Shown here piece after piece: positions 1-8,385 of a DNA stretch of 64,000 bases. The translations under genes and the position numbers were made by a program. Each line of letters starts with the position of its first letter. Positions within the stretch are counted from its first letter, which is position 1. Source of the DNA: Massospora cicadina (Eukaryota; Entomophthoromycota; Entomophthoromycetes; Entomophthorales; Entomophthoraceae); NCBI GenBank assembly GCA_022478985.1, contig JAKSZP010014544.1, positions 124,001 to 188,000 of the forward strand. Direction: 5' to 3'. The notes beneath the pieces were generated by a model. The model searched no databases. It worked only from the letters and a program-made list of their open reading frames with translations, and was not told the origin of the DNA.

Positions 1-227
1 GAGAGGCTAAAACTTTCCAGGAACAGTAAATAATGGTGGAGCAAGTACCAAATAACTCACAAGTGATACCAGGCCCTAACCGCCAACCAGGACTTGGAGC
101 GTTGGGTCATGCTACCTACCAATACCAGAGCCTAGTGGGGATGATGACCAAGGAGGGCTTGGCGCACCTCAAGGAAATCTGAACAAAATCCAGAACGTGA
201 GGTAGAGACTTTGACAGAAGAAGTGAC
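1..227 (+). mobile_element. 5' piece of decayed LINE-X (host of later insertions)
   Basis: Decayed coding sequence read on the + strand. Its last part, continued after the LINE-1 insertion at 6328, resembles the region just before the RT domain of LINEs (EF..FY..LF pattern, as also seen in LINE-1 near 2640). The reading makes sense only when 1-244 and 6328 onward are joined, which supports one old element split by LINE-1. Stops are frequent, so it is dead. The 5' end lies outside the window. Family assignment is inferred from the pattern and from the clearer RT pieces at 12341-13936. Confidence 0.5.
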
Positions 228-244
228 AACAGACCTGAAGTAAT
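228..244. repeat. Target-site duplication of LINE-1, low-coordinate copy
   Basis: The 17-bp AACAGACCTGAAGTAAT here is identical to 6311-6327. The copies abut the A-tail (T-run on the + strand) and the 5' terminus of LINE-1, which fixes the element at 245-6310. Confidence 0.92.
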
Positions 245-296
245 TTTTTAGTACTAGATGGTCCCAACCCAAGGGGGGGATTCATTGATGTTTATT
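245..296 (-). terminator. LINE-1 3' end with poly(A) signal and A-tail
   Basis: Read on the minus strand it holds AATAAA (complement of 291-296), a C-run, GGGTTGGGACCATCTAGTAC and then a short A-tail. Exactly this terminus recurs at 20346 and in five ultra-short insertions elsewhere in the window, so it is the part copied first during reverse transcription. Confidence 0.85.
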
Positions 297-1138
297 GAAT
301 TACGCCTGGGCTCCTAAGAGCCTGGGGCGAGGGAAGGGGAGGGAGGAGGCATCGAGAAAGGGAGGGGGTTTGCGCGCCAGAGCCGTGCTGCAGTGACAAC
401 TGAGCGGGGAGGGTTGGCGACATAGTGCAGACCTTCAGGGCCATCTCAAAGTGTACCTGAAAGTGAGTGATCATGTGTGGAAGGGTCCACACCTGCTTGT
501 CAAAGGCAGCACGAAGGAAGGAGTTATGGATGGTCCAGATGGCTGTGGCATAGGCGAGGACACGGAGGGGTCGGTGGCAACCAGGCAATGTCTGCTCAAA
601 CATGAGGTCTTGCACAGGGTGTCCAGACCAGGGCTGAGCATGGAGGAGCGCGCGGGCCTTTGGCCAAAATGCGGCGAAACCTGGACAGGTGAAAAAACGA
701 TGGAGGTGGGAGTCAATAGGCTCCACACAGCGGGGGCAGCTTTGGTGCTGGAAGGTAGGGCCAGTCCGGTCCCCTGTCCTGTATGAACAGTGGAGCACCC
801 TCCATAAGGTGTTGGACACCTTTGCTGACAGGATGGGGTGATAGACGTCCTTCCACAATTCCTTAAGGTCAAATCTCACGGAGGGAGGGAGGAGCTCAAG
901 GAGTCTTGGGCGGATGGGAGGACGATCTTGGGGGTTGAGGCGAGTTGTGACAACTTGTCCATTGTGCACAATTGCATGGCGACGGGGGCTGAGGCCAGGG
1001 CCTTCCCTTCTGTATGGGAAGGCATGGTGGATCCGCGCGCCTACTCGTTTCAGGGCAAGGAGAGCCTGGTTCCAGTAGGGGGATTAGGATGGTTTTAGGC
1101 GATGGCCTGGGTGGTTTGTGAGCCACTCCCTAATGAGG
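292..1138 (-). pseudogene. LINE-1 ORF2, C-terminal part with zinc segment
   Basis: C-terminal third of the LINE polyprotein, downstream of RT. It contains CPRCVEPIDSHLHRFFTCP, a Cys-Cys...His...Cys arrangement like the zf-RVT segment found after RT in many LINEs, followed by a Trp/Phe-rich stretch and a basic/proline-rich tail. The nested copy at 20418-21344 reads straight through this region as one 308-aa frame. Here the link to RT is broken near 1126, where a run of three C replaces four C in the other copy, so a 1-nt deletion (biological or assembly) explains the split. Confidence 0.8.
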
Positions 1139-2989
1139 TCAGAGATGCTCTAGGAAGACCCAGAGCTGCTGACACTGACTGGCGGAGGGCGGGGCCCATT
1201 GGGGCATGGGGGTCGCGTCCCAGCAGACAATCGGCCATAGGAACTTCAGGAAGATTGCGGTGGCGTGGGATCGCATGTCCAGAAGCCCTAGGCCCCCTTC
1301 ATTGCAGGGTCGGGCAATGGTTGAGAGGGCCATTGGTGGATGGTTTGAGCCACAGATCCAACAGCGGAGGAGTACATTGAGCCGCGTATAAAAGGCATCT
1401 GTGAATGGGCAGACGTGCGCTAGGAACCAGACTTTGGAGAGGAGGAACACATTGGCCATCAGAGATTGACCCTGGTGTGCGATGTGCCGCCGGTTCCAGC
1501 TGGCAATCCTGGAGTTAACTGCTGCGAGGAGCAAGTCCTCATTGTCTTTTAGCGCAGCTCCTTGTTGGTTGGTGAGAACGCCCAGGTGACGGAAGGTACC
1601 GCGCTCAGGTTCAATACCAAATGGTGGGGGGAAGGTGGGGGAGCCGACCTGTACAACTGTTGTCTTGGAGGTGTGGACCATGGCGTTGGACGCCTTGGTG
1701 TACCTCTCAATGGTCACAGCAGCGAGGGCAACATCCCCAGGGCATCCAAATGCAATGGCAGTGTCATCTGCAAATGCCATGGTACGTGTGGGGGCTTTAC
1801 CTGGGACCAGAATCCCTGTTAGCTTGTCCTGTAAGGAGGCCAAGAGGGGGTCAAGGGTGATGTTAAAAAGGATAGGGCTCAGGGGGTCCCCTTGCCGGAG
1901 ACCTTGTCCAACTGGTACTGCCACTGTAAAACCCATTGGCGCCAGGACTCTGGTGTGGAGCTGGACATAGAGCGCTGATATCCAGCGCCTAGCTGCGGGT
2001 GGGAGATGGAAGCGGGCCAGGGAAGCATCAATATACTTCCACGCTACCCGATCATATGCTTTCTCCATATCCAGGAGAGCCACAAAGCCATTCACCTTAC
2101 GAGAGTTAGCAGTCAAAGTCACGTGAAGGTCATTATAGTTGTCCCATAACGACCTCCCCGGAATAAAACCGTGCTGGGATGGGGAGAGGCGAGGTGACAC
2201 CCATTTGGTGATGCGGTTGGCCAGAAGCTTTGTGAAGAGCTTGTGGTCTGTGTTGATCAACGCTATGGGGCGCCAGTTCACCAGGTTCTCACGGTCTGAC
2301 TTCTTGTGAATGAGGGTCGTTATTTAGCCTCTGGAGTCGGAGAGGACTTCGCCATTCACCAAGAGTGCAGCGAAGAGGTCGCGGAGGGTTCTGGCTATCA
2401 CTGCAGGTTCCAGAAGGTACACCTCGAAGGGTATTCCGTCTGGGCCTGGGGCTTTAAGCCGTGGGGATTTCAGAAGGGTTTCCATCACCTCCTGGATGGA
2501 AATAGGCGCCAGTAGAGCCTCAACAGCCCGTGGGTCAATGGGCGGCTCTGGAGCCCGGCACAGGAAGTCTTGGATGTCCGACGGGTCCACCTGGGTGGCA
2601 TGGAAGAGGCTGGAGTAGAAGCGGTGTAGTTCCTGCGTGATTTCCTCCTTATCTGAAGTGGTTGTAGTGCCAATCTTCAGTGCAGTAATATCCTGCGCTG
2701 TTGACCGGGCTTTCTGTTTCTGAAAGAAGAAGCGGGTGGGGCGTTCCCATTGAGCATAGTAACGAGATGTTGTAAAGTTTGCTGCCCGTTCTTCCTGCAG
2801 TGTGAGCTCCAAGCGGAGTGCTTCCTGCGCCGCTTCCCAGTCTTCCAACCATCTGGGAGAGGGCGAAGGCTGGCAGTTTCGCTCTAGATGTCTGATTCTG
2901 GCTTCCGCCCTTTTGACTCTGGCGCGAGCTGCAGTCATCTGGGCTTTGGCACAGTTGTAAGCAACGCGGGTGATGCCCTCCTTGGTCAC
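1139..2989 (-). pseudogene. LINE-1 ORF2 reverse transcriptase domain
   Basis: Reverse transcriptase that would copy LINE RNA at the nicked target. Visible RT blocks are KAPGPDGIPFEVY (block 1/2), NWRPIALINTDHK, the QHGFIPGRS segment, LLDMEKAYDRVAW (motif A), GLRQGDPLSPILFN (motif B), MAFADDTAIAF (motif C, catalytic FADD intact) and a thumb region to GGLGLLDMRS. The N-terminal half (2324-2989) and the main RT half (1139-2281) are in one frame, separated by a single TAA at 2324-2326, probably CAA to TAA. This copy therefore cannot make a complete polyprotein without readthrough. Confidence 0.9.
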
Positions 2990-3008
2990 CGCCCATCTAG
3001 CCTTGTGG

Positions 3009-3841
3009 TCAAGCAGGTGGGGTGGGGGAGGTGAGAGTCTCCCGGATGGTCATAGACAGCTTCTCCTTAGTGAAGGAGTTGTTGAGAAGAGCTGGGGCAA
3101 CCCTAGGCCAGAACCTACGCGACGGTCTAAGTGTGGTGGTGAGGACAACGGTGAGTGACCTGTGATCACTCAGATGGTTGTCACGAGAGATGGGAGAGGA
3201 GACGCGTCCAATTAGCAGGGGGCCAATCAGTGCCATATCTATGCGTGACGCTGACTGGAAAGCTCCTCCATCATACTGGATCCTAGTCATGAAACCTAGG
3301 CCAGACGCGGAGGGTGGAAGCGCATCTATAAAGCCACTCAGGCGAAGGAAATCCTGGAGGCGATTTGATCCAGGGCGTTCCTTTGCTGCAGGGGGTAAGA
3401 GTCACGGACGCGACTTATGGTTGTGTTGAAATCTCCTAAGAGGACTGTATTCCGTGGGAGATTGAGTTGGAGGAGCTCTTCCAAGAGCCGATTTTGCTCC
3501 TGACCTGCATTAGGCAGGTAGATGCTTGCAGCGAAGAAGGAGAAGTCAGGAGTGGTGAGTTTGGCCAGTATGAGGCGGCCACCTAGATATTGTGAAAAAT
3601 AATGGGTTTTAACCCGGGGATTCAAAACAATAAGGGCGGCATGGTTTGTCCAGAAGGAGTTGCCTCCAAACTGTTCATTCCATGCAGATTGTTCGTGGGG
3701 GAGGATATGAGGCTCCTGGACAGCAGCGATGTCAATTTGTGCTGACCTGAAGTTTCGGAGGAGGCGGGCTCTCCACTTAAAGTCCCGCAACCCATTTGCG
3801 TTGATGGATTGCAGGGCCAGGGTGCTGCCATGGGGACTCAT
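3009..3841 (-). pseudogene. LINE-1 ORF2 APE-type endonuclease domain
   Basis: Start of ORF2. The ATG at 3841 is followed by SINANGLRDF, a catalytic-type QEPH motif, the IYLPNAG segment, LLGDFNT and, after a frame change near 3300-3338, SRIDMALI and LSDHRSL. These are the conserved blocks of the apurinic/apyrimidinic-like endonuclease that nicks the target in L1/Tad-type LINEs. The frameshift separates the Asp-Asn block from the terminal Ser-Asp-His block, so the enzyme is broken here. The start overlaps the end of the ORF1 tail frame at 3777-4385. Confidence 0.88.
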
Positions 3842-4385
3842 AGCTGTTCCCCTCCATGTCCTGGGGGTTGCCAGCGCTTAAACCTGCTGCTGTGAGGCGG
3901 CTAGTTTTGAATCCTTTAGCTTGACTATTAGCTGCAATCCGTGAGGAGCGTCGAGGGTTCTGAGGGGAAGGAGAGGGTGGGGGGCGGGAGGACCCAGTAA
4001 GCCAGCCTAGGATGCTGCCCCCGCTCCGTTGCAGGGGAAGGACCTGAGGGTGCTCAATGGTGACCTCCACGGTGTCCCCATTTGATGAGTCTGAGTCCAT
4101 ATTCACTTCCTCCAACACTGAAAAGGATCCGCGTGAAATGGACTGTGGGGTTGGGGTAGGACTCTTTGAGCTGGCACTTCTACCGCAGGCCGCAGGTTGC
4201 CAGTCCATGCTGGTGGGCATAGCTCCATTGGGAGCTGAGGGTTGATGCGATAAATCTCTAGTGGAGGTTGGTGGGGGTGCCGCGGAGCCCTGAGTGGGGG
4301 TGGCTGACGAGGGGCACCCTGTGGGAGATGCCTTGCGCTTGGTGAGAGAGGGAGTTGACTCTGGGATATTGGAGGGGGTGCCCAC
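3777..4385 (-). pseudogene. LINE-1 ORF1, low-complexity C-terminal tail
   Basis: Proline/serine-rich basic tail after the CCHC knuckle. It has a KRKASP-type basic cluster and an acidic stretch (EEVNMDSDSSNGD), and runs to a stop just inside the start of ORF2. It lies in a different frame from 4103-4828; the two overlap for ~280 bp and which one is translated is unclear. The composition here (basic patch then acidic patch) looks more protein-like than the overlapping frame, so I favour it as the true tail with a frameshift near 4385. No enzymatic role expected. Confidence 0.5.
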
Positions 4386-4828
4386 TGGAAGGGGGGCATG
4401 AGCTCGAAGGTATCCATACCAATAGTGGGGTTAGCTGTTTCAACTGCTAGGCGTAAGGCCTCAGGGGACAGGTCTTGAACGGGAACCCATTGTGTGGGTT
4501 GTGGGATTGCTGCTGCGGCCACGTGGGATCGTTTTTGGCCTGGTTTAGGCCCCTGGGTGGTGGCTAAGAGGGCTTGTTTTCGAGCTGTGCAGCCACTATA
4601 CAAGTGTCCAAGGGCGTTACACCATGAACACCAGGGGCGCGCCTGATCAGGGTCGACAAAAAAGATCTCAGGGCATGCTTCAACTACTGCCACACGAGGA
4701 ATAACCTCAATGTTGCGGGATACAGTGGGGGAGGGGATGAACGACGCCCTAGCAGTGTGAGCTCTTTGAGTGGGAGCATAGTAAGAGGGGACGCTAAAGT
4801 CCACTAAAAGAACAGACCCAAACTCCAT
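4103..4828 (-). pseudogene. LINE-1 ORF1, RNA-binding region and CCHC knuckle
   Basis: Middle of ORF1, the nucleic-acid chaperone that coats LINE RNA. It contains CSWCNALGHLYSGC, a perfect CX2CX4HX4C zinc knuckle (around 4600-4640), preceded by an RRM-like strand region. The same frame continues upstream of the ATG at 4828 through SWVTFSNLP to about 4920, showing that the ATG is internal and that the upstream frame (4828-5406) joins this one through a frameshift near an A4/T3 run at ~4910-4930. The organisation matches the ORF1-only elements at 47341-61027. Confidence 0.72.
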
Positions 4829-5406
4829 TAAACCACGATGGAGTGCCAGCTTAAGAGACTCAGGATCAACAGTCGTTGGTAGGTTGGAAAAAGTAACCCA
4901 TGAAATTTTCTCCAGGTGAGAGCGTGTGTGGGAGATGCGAAGAGATCCGCGTGGAATAATGACCTGGAGGTGGCAGCATGGTCAGCAAGGGCAGCTTCAG
5001 TGAATCCCACATCGATGTAGTGGCCCTCCACTGATTCATGGATGGTGGTGCTAATTGGGAATGTCTCCGCAATCGCTTCAAAGTATGAGAAGGAATCCTC
5101 TGTATAGAATTCAACAGGGTTATGCCCATAATAAAGGCGAATTGCATGGGAGAGGGTTGAGCGAGGTAGAGCTTTTTGCGCTGTAGTTTCAGCCCATTTC
5201 TTCTTAACATCAGCAATAAACGCCACTTCACAGGGATCAGCTTTGGGTAGCGTTGGTGCCAGAGGTTTTTGCCACGCCCCAGTGGCTCCTTTGGTACGTT
5301 TGTGTTTGCTTTGGGCTGCAATTGTGGGTTGAGTGTGAGCTGGTGGTTTGGACAAGTCTGCAGAGTTCCCTTGTTGCTGGAATGTTACAGCAGTTGCTGG
5401 TGTCAT
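4828..5406 (-). pseudogene. LINE-1 ORF1, central segment
   Basis: A 192-aa frame with a basic linker (KHKRTKG), a helical stretch and an RRM-like segment (EGHYIDVGFTEAALADHA). Its ATG overlaps the stop of the upstream frame (5403-6095) as ATGA, and its own stop overlaps the next ATG as TAATG. Either these are frameshift scars in one ORF1, or the element uses stop-start coupling; the first is likelier for the 4828 junction because the real reading shifts ~90 bp earlier. Confidence 0.6.
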
Positions 5407-6095
5407 ATAAATTGAGGGGCAGTTTGTTGGGCCTCGCTAAATTGGGGAGGCCCATCCAAATTGGAATTAACTCCAGCCAATTGGGAGGAGGGCGATGTTT
5501 CATCACCATCCCAATCTATTTGGGTAAATTCAGCCCGAGTATTTGCTGTGATTTCGTGGGCAAAACTCATTGGCTGATTGTTGAATTGGTCGTTTTCAGC
5601 ATTAGGAGATAAAGTGCCGAATTGAGAAGTGCCAATTATGGGGTTTAAATGGGACGGGTGAGATTGGAACTGATGTGAAGTTCCAAAATCCGAACCATTT
5701 GAATCCTCATTGGGAATAGTAGATTGTCCCAATTTGGTGCTTAGTGAACCAGAATGTGCGGCTAATCCAACCTTACATCTGAGGGTTTGGGGGCCAGGTA
5801 GCTGGGTATTGCCCCTCATGGAGGGAGCCAGAAACACGGCGTCAGCAATAATAGATGGGGCTGAATTAGCTGACACAATGGGGGAGGTGAATGCCTGGAT
5901 GGGCTGAGTTGTATTCAACTGAGCAGACGCCATTAAAACAGCGTGGGTGATGGCCTCCTTGGTTGGAGGGGGCCCAGCGGGTTGGTGGGAGGCAGCGCAC
6001 ACAGAGCTGTTAGGCGTGCAGGTTGCAGAAGTGCGATCAGGTGAACTGGCGCTAGTTGAAGTAGCTCCAGGTTGGGGGGTGGTGCCTACTTTCAT
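5403..6095 (-). pseudogene. LINE-1 ORF1, N-terminal low-complexity segment
   Basis: A 230-aa frame rich in Ser, Thr, Asn, Gln and Pro, with no domain I recognise. It is the first long frame after the 5' leader and ends in ATGA overlapping the next frame. LINE ORF1 proteins often start with a disordered segment. There is a plausible ATG at 6095, about 215 bp from the element's 5' end. Confidence 0.55.
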
Positions 6096-6310
6096 GGCTG
6101 CTGCTTGAGAGCGGGTGATTCTGGTTGACCCTGAGGTGGGTAACCGAGGGTTGCTTCATTTGGGGGTGGTGCTGGCTCGTTTGGCATAGCCTGCGGGTTC
6201 TTTTGCGGGGCTTCCCGTCATATTTACTAATAGTTTTCGTAAATCTCTTTAATGGAGCTAAATTTCAGGCTGAATTGATTTTTGAAAAGTGACGCTTAGC
6301 AGAAAGAGCT
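6096..6310 (-). promoter_or_regulatory. LINE-1 5' leader / presumed internal promoter
   Basis: About 215 bp between the 5' terminus (fixed by the target duplication) and the first long ORF. The first ~27 nt on the minus strand (CTCTTTCTGC..., then GTCACTTTTC) align with the 5' termini of ORF1-only copies A, B and C (about 19/27 by eye against copy C). Internal promoter function is inferred from LINE biology. Confidence 0.5.
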
Positions 6311-6327
6311 AACAGACCTGAAGTAAT
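6311..6327. repeat. Target-site duplication of LINE-1, high-coordinate copy
   Basis: Identical to 228-244 (17 bp). It lies directly against the LINE-1 5' terminus, with decayed LINE-X sequence resuming immediately after it. Confidence 0.92.
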
Positions 6328-6389
6328 CAAATGTGAATTTGAACAATTTTATGGCAAGCTGTTTACAACAACATGAGATGAGTGAAATG
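6328..6389 (+). mobile_element. LINE-X fragment between LINE-1 and gypsy-1
   Basis: Continues the decayed + strand frame from 1-244 (pre-RT region, pattern EFEQFYGKLF) and resumes at 12341 after gypsy-1. Stops interrupt it. Confidence 0.5.
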
Positions 6390-6394
6390 GCAAC
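6390..6394. repeat. gypsy-1 target-site duplication (5')
   Basis: GCAAC, identical to 12336-12340; 5 bp is the usual Ty3/gypsy duplication length. Confidence 0.9.
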
Positions 6395-6828
6395 TGTCAT
6401 ATACCAATGACATTATTGTGGGTGTAAATGCTAAAGACAAGGCTGGGTGCCAAAAAGCCCAAAAGGTGAAACTTCAGGCCCTTCTGGACCTGAAGCATAC
6501 CGTGGACCAGCGCTGGGTGCAGGCCAGGTATGCTCAGGTTGACCTGAAGGAGGAACCTAGGGCCCAGCCTTGCAGCAAGGCATTTGCGTTAAAACGAACT
6601 ATTTTCCAAATTAAGGTGGATGGTTTGGTGTGCTTAGTTTCAGAACAAGGGTTCAAAACCTGTTCCTGCTATGAAATAACCCGCTCAGGTCAAATCCAAC
6701 TTCAGTCAATAACTCGAGTGAAGTCAGTTTCAGCCTATTTTACTAACTTGGATGGAAGTATCGCCCTATTGGAATGTCGCTGCTTGGGCCCACTGTGGCA
6801 TAACCCCAATTTCCCCATCCAAGCTTAA
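6395..6828 (+). other. Open reading frame inside gypsy-1 LTR
   Basis: The first half of the LTR is open for ~144 codons. The same frame is open in the 3' LTR (11485-11918), where it even runs in from internal sequence. The gypsy-2 LTR has an alignable peptide (shared SRVKT-like and TNLDGG-like blocks; IQLQSITRVK is common to both) after one indel. DNA similarity is also substantial, so protein selection is not shown. No known domain is recognised and the natural start codon is unclear. Confidence 0.35.
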
Positions 6829-7245
6829 ATACATTTTCCTCTGACCAACAATCCTTGTTGGTCGTCTTTCCATTTAAATAAAACCCCATTTTTGCACATT
6901 TTTATGTTATTTCCAGTAAACCTGTGTGCAGACCTCTTTGAGGAGGTTTCAGGATATATTAACCAGTTGATTGTAACAACGGTAAGACCTTCTTTTGGTG
7001 CTCCGTTGGGTCACCCAGGTTCCCTCCAACCTGTGCCACCCCCTACTGCTCCCACCCAGCACCCCGTTGTTTCCATTGAAGGTTTACCACTGTGAATAAC
7101 CACTTTCGCGGTTAGCTGCTCCCTCTCCAGCACCATCTGCGGGGCACTAGCAGTTGCTCTTATATCATCTGGTTTCCTGGTGTTGGCCTTGTGCAATCTG
7201 CACTGCCACACTGGGAAACAGAGAGTTACAGATACTCTCCTGACA
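6395..7245 (+). repeat. gypsy-1 5' LTR
   Basis: 851 bp, TG...CA ends. It contains a perfect 8-bp hairpin (GACCAACA / TGTTGGTC, 6843-6863), an AATAAA at ~6877 and a long open frame over its first half. Nearly identical to 11485-12335. Confidence 0.95.
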
Positions 7246-7449
7246 TTAGACAACCAACCACCTTTTCCTATGTGCATGAACTTCTTTCGCGTGAAACTTT
7301 TTCCAAAGTGGAAACAGTGGCTGTCAGCTGTGGGCTCCAGCTGTCATTAGCCACACCGCTGTTTCCTCATTTTCCAGAAGGTTGGAGCAACTCGGCGTTA
7401 TTTTGGTTGCCTCCAACTGGAAATTATCCACCCTTCATGTTCATACCTG
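7246..7449 (+). other. gypsy-1 leader; no tRNA-type primer site
   Basis: The LTR is followed by TTAGACAACCAACCACC rather than TGG.... AGACAACCAA (7248-7257) is complementary, with one G-U, to TTGGTCGTCT at 6858-6867 in the LTR hairpin, which would fit self-priming. This is a suggestion only. The rest is degenerate leader. Confidence 0.35.
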
Positions 7450-8385
7450 GTGGAGTTGACACTTCAATGTCTGAAAGTTGTGATTCCCCAACTTTTCACT
7501 GTTATTACTAAATTACATTCCAAGAAACAGATTTTTCATCACCAGCGCATTCAGACAATGCTGGCGGAATCAGCGCAGATGGGCCTGGTGGTGTTGGCCT
7601 TGGATAATGTTGGGCATTCCATCACAGTTTCAGGGTTAGGGTCATTTGCGTCTAAAAATGCGTTTTATAACGAAACCCTGGCCTCTATCTCTGACTCTTT
7701 TGTTTGGTCATATGGCTTGGATGAGGACTCTATTTCTGTGTATCAAATTACCCCTGAGAACCCACGGTTGACCTCTACCATGATCTGGGGCACTCAGGAG
7801 GTGGAGAAGGAACTTCGTTTCAGATATAATCAAGTATATGCACCTGCAGAAGGCATGGTGGGGTATGTGGCCTCAGTATTAAGAGTGGCCAAATATCCCA
7901 CCCCCTTTTTTTATTCCCAAACCCATTCTGTGTGCAGGCTTGAGATAGATAATGAGAACTTTGGTGAAGTGTTGTCATTATCTTCCATAAATAAAGACCA
8001 TTCTGGGTATTTTCTATTGACTGCCACCCTCTCCTCGCCTTTAGGGAAACTTACCACTACTATTTTGGTGGATACTGGCGCTACTGGAAACTATATGGAC
8101 CAGTACTTAGCCGACTACCTTGGGCTGAGTTACTTGCCAGGTGATGTGGTTAGAGGAGGGGCGTCCCAAGGTATTCCCACTCTGAAGATCATTGGAACAG
8201 TGGATTATCAGGTTGGTAAGTACCACTTGTCTGATCACTTCAGTGCGATCAAAAACCTCCTGTTCCCTATCATTTTGGGTGTGGAATGGTGGCGGAAGTT
8301 TGATGTAAGAACTAACCTGAAGGAGAATACCTTGTCTCTCACCATGAAGAATGGTCGCACATTTTTTGTGCCTTTGTCCAAATAA
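7450..8385 (+). CDS. gypsy-1 protease region (retropepsin)
   Basis: A 311-aa open frame. The N-terminal ~190 residues correspond to the gag-pro linker of gypsy-2 (shared VYQITP.NPRLT.TMI.GTQEVEK). The C-terminal part has ILVDTGATGNYM, the aspartic protease motif with D-T-G-A, followed by the hydrophobic flap/second half (IILGVEWWRKFD). This enzyme would cleave the Gag-Pol polyprotein. The frame is intact but begins inside what should be a larger gag, so its true start is lost with the capsid deletion. Confidence 0.85.
   Translation: MELTLQCLKVVIPQLFTVITKLHSKKQIFHHQRIQTMLAESAQMGLVVLALDNVGHSITVSGLGSFASKNAFYNETLASISDSFVWSYGLDEDSISVYQITPENPRLTSTMIWGTQEVEKELRFRYNQVYAPAEGMVGYVASVLRVAKYPTPFFYSQTHSVCRLEIDNENFGEVLSLSSINKDHSGYFLLTATLSSPLGKLTTTILVDTGATGNYMDQYLADYLGLSYLPGDVVRGGASQGIPTLKIIGTVDYQVGKYHLSDHFSAIKNLLFPIILGVEWWRKFDVRTNLKENTLSLTMKNGRTFFVPLSK

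Larger units (their letters stand above)
245..6310 (-). mobile_element. LINE-1: full-length non-LTR retrotransposon
   Basis: A 6.07-kb element on the minus strand, bounded by a perfect 17-bp target duplication and ending in a short A-run. In order it has a ~215-bp leader, ORF1 (RNA-binding protein with CCHC knuckle) and ORF2 (APE-type endonuclease, reverse transcriptase with FADD, C-terminal Cys/His zinc segment). I see no RNase H domain. It moves by target-primed reverse transcription. A second, 5'-truncated copy at 20346-21798 is nearly identical, so the family was recently active. This copy carries a stop in ORF2 and several frameshifts. The layout suggests a fungal Tad/L1-like clade, but clade placement needs an RT tree. 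Confidence 0.93.

Noticed and set aside
451..786. 111-aa + strand frame opposite LINE-1 ORF2 (also at 20556-20891)
   Set aside because: Antisense shadow of the LINE coding strand; its conservation is explained by copy identity.
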